DNA of 8,058 bases from Gammaproteobacteria bacterium. Lineage in GTDB: Bacteria; Pseudomonadota; Gammaproteobacteria; Thiohalomonadales; Thiohalomonadaceae. The DNA is taken from the NCBI GenBank assembly GCA_026193675.1, contig JAPHSO010000121.1, positions 1 through 8,058 on the forward strand. The letters run 5' to 3'. The notes below the pieces were generated by a model. The model worked only from the letters and a program-made list of their open reading frames with translations, had not been told where the DNA came from and did not search any database. Shown piece by piece: positions 7,189 through 8,058 of this stretch. Position numbers and translations under genes: made by a program. Position 1 is the first letter of the stretch. Each line of letters opens with the position of its first letter.

Positions 7189-8058
7189 TCAGCTGTTTGC
7201 TAAATAAATATTTCCATTAACTAGTGCTCGAATCTCGGGTACACATGAACCACAGTTGGTACCCGCATTAAGAAGCTCACCCAGCTCTTCAACCGTAGAC
7301 GCCTTTCGATTTTCAATCGCCTCAATGATCTGTTTTTTTCCCACACCATGACAGGCGCAAACCACAGGCCCCACATCATCGGTCTCAAACGCAGGCTTTC
7401 CTGACAGTAGAGCGATTCGCTCTTCACTATTGATCACATCTTTGGCAAAGAGTGGTTCTATCCACTCATGATTTGGGAGTTGGTGGTCGGGGCCGATATA
7501 GAGACAGCTCTCCAACTTTCCATCAACCATACGCGCTGCGCGATACTGTTTTGATGCCGGATCAAAGTATTCTATCCAACCAACATCGATCTCATGTGAA
7601 CAGAGAATTTTACGAGCACTATCACTCCAGCTTTCAACGCCAATATCCCCCGCCAGTTGGTAACGCCAAATATCCATGCCACGTGAGCGACTCCAGTAGC
7701 TACTCAATCCATTTTCAAATTGATCTTGTAGTTCACGGCGTGAGAGCAGAAATCCATACCACTCAGTTTTATAGGGGCTGATATTCACCGCACTCTGCTT
7801 AAACTCCGGCTGGCCTGAGATTGGATCACACTTTGCTGAAATTGCGCAATTGATGCATCCACTACTGGCAAACTGCTCATTCCAATGCATTGGTGCAAAC
7901 AGTGTTCCCCGCTGCTGGGCATCATTTATTGAAACCCGTACAACAGCACTGCCCTCGACACTGTCCACAGATACCAGCATGCCCTGCTCCAACTGGTAAT
8001 GCTTTGCATCGACTGGATTGATATCGACATAGGGCTCGGCACTATGGTTTGAGAGCCG
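7189..8058 (-). CDS. nasA: Assimilatory nitrate reductase catalytic subunit, C-terminal part (5' end outside window)
   Basis: The last 289 codons of a molybdopterin oxidoreductase that reduces nitrate to nitrite for nitrogen assimilation in the cytoplasm. The frame is open to the window edge, so the gene is cut. The fragment begins in the molybdopterin-dinucleotide-binding domain (RLSNHSAEPYVDINP near the edge, then LFAPMHWNEQF and DPISGQPEFK), typical of NasA/NarB enzymes. A linker region follows. The C-terminus has a BFD-like [2Fe-2S] domain with C-A-C-H (Cys234, 236) and C-G-S-C (Cys269, 272, fragment numbering), spaced C-x-C-x32-C-x2-C. That domain is found in many proteobacterial NasA proteins and takes electrons from the reductase partner. 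Unusual is a cluster of three more cysteines (68, 71, 77) just before DPISGQPE. No clear terminator follows the stop. Confidence 0.88.
   Translation of the reverse strand, partial: RLSNHSAEPYVDINPVDAKHYQLEQGMLVSVDSVEGSAVVRVSINDAQQRGTLFAPMHWNEQFASSGCINCAISAKCDPISGQPEFKQSAVNISPYKTEWYGFLLSRRELQDQFENGLSSYWSRSRGMDIWRYQLAGDIGVESWSDSARKILCSHEIDVGWIEYFDPASKQYRAARMVDGKLESCLYIGPDHQLPNHEWIEPLFAKDVINSEERIALLSGKPAFETDDVGPVVCACHGVGKKQIIEAIENRKASTVEELGELLNAGTNCGSCVPEIRALVNGNIYLANS

Noticed and set aside
7978..7992. TTG at 7992 or ATG at 7980 as the start of a separate 267-residue protein
   Set aside because: The frame continues open to the window edge and the upstream residues belong to the molybdopterin-dinucleotide-binding domain, so these are internal codons of nasA.

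Overview
This window looks like a piece of a gammaproteobacterial chromosome of moderate GC content. The reasons are an RhlE-type DEAD-box helicase, a large PAS-GGDEF-EAL protein typical of Proteobacteria, an assimilatory nitrate reductase of NasA type, and ordinary Shine-Dalgarno and ATGA gene-overlap architecture. No genus can be named from the sequence alone. There are no tRNA, rRNA, IS or CRISPR features.

Left part (1-1605, + strand): two translationally coupled genes of unknown function. The first is a multi-pass inner-membrane protein whose 5' end lies outside the window. The second is a lipoprotein carrying a von Willebrand factor A (VWA) fold with a metal-binding (MIDAS) motif. They overlap by ATGA and end at a strong hairpin terminator (about 1633-1674). 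The convergent helicase gene uses the same hairpin, and its stop codon lies inside the stem.

Middle (1663-6874, - strand): rhlE has its own likely promoter. Upstream of it is a sensory operon. A secreted type-1 (RbsB/LuxP-like) periplasmic binding protein is followed, with an ATGA overlap, by a 902-residue membrane-anchored sensor with the order TM - periplasmic domain - TM - PAS - PAS - GGDEF - EAL. No ABC permease or ATPase lies beside the binding protein. The inferred job is therefore ligand sensing and control of cyclic-di-GMP, not transport.

Right part (6867-8058, - strand): the 314-base gap between nasA and the binding protein is not empty. It contains a 45-codon ORF with a near-perfect single Sel1-repeat signature. 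This ORF overlaps the binding-protein start by 8 bases and is preceded by a hairpin and two TATAAT boxes. The window ends inside nasA, of which only the last 289 codons are present: the molybdopterin-dinucleotide-binding domain and a C-terminal BFD-type [2Fe-2S] domain.

The most interesting system is the possible three-gene unit: Sel1-like small ORF, periplasmic binding protein, then PAS-GGDEF-EAL sensor. Second is the membrane protein plus VWA lipoprotein pair, which I cannot match to a named system.
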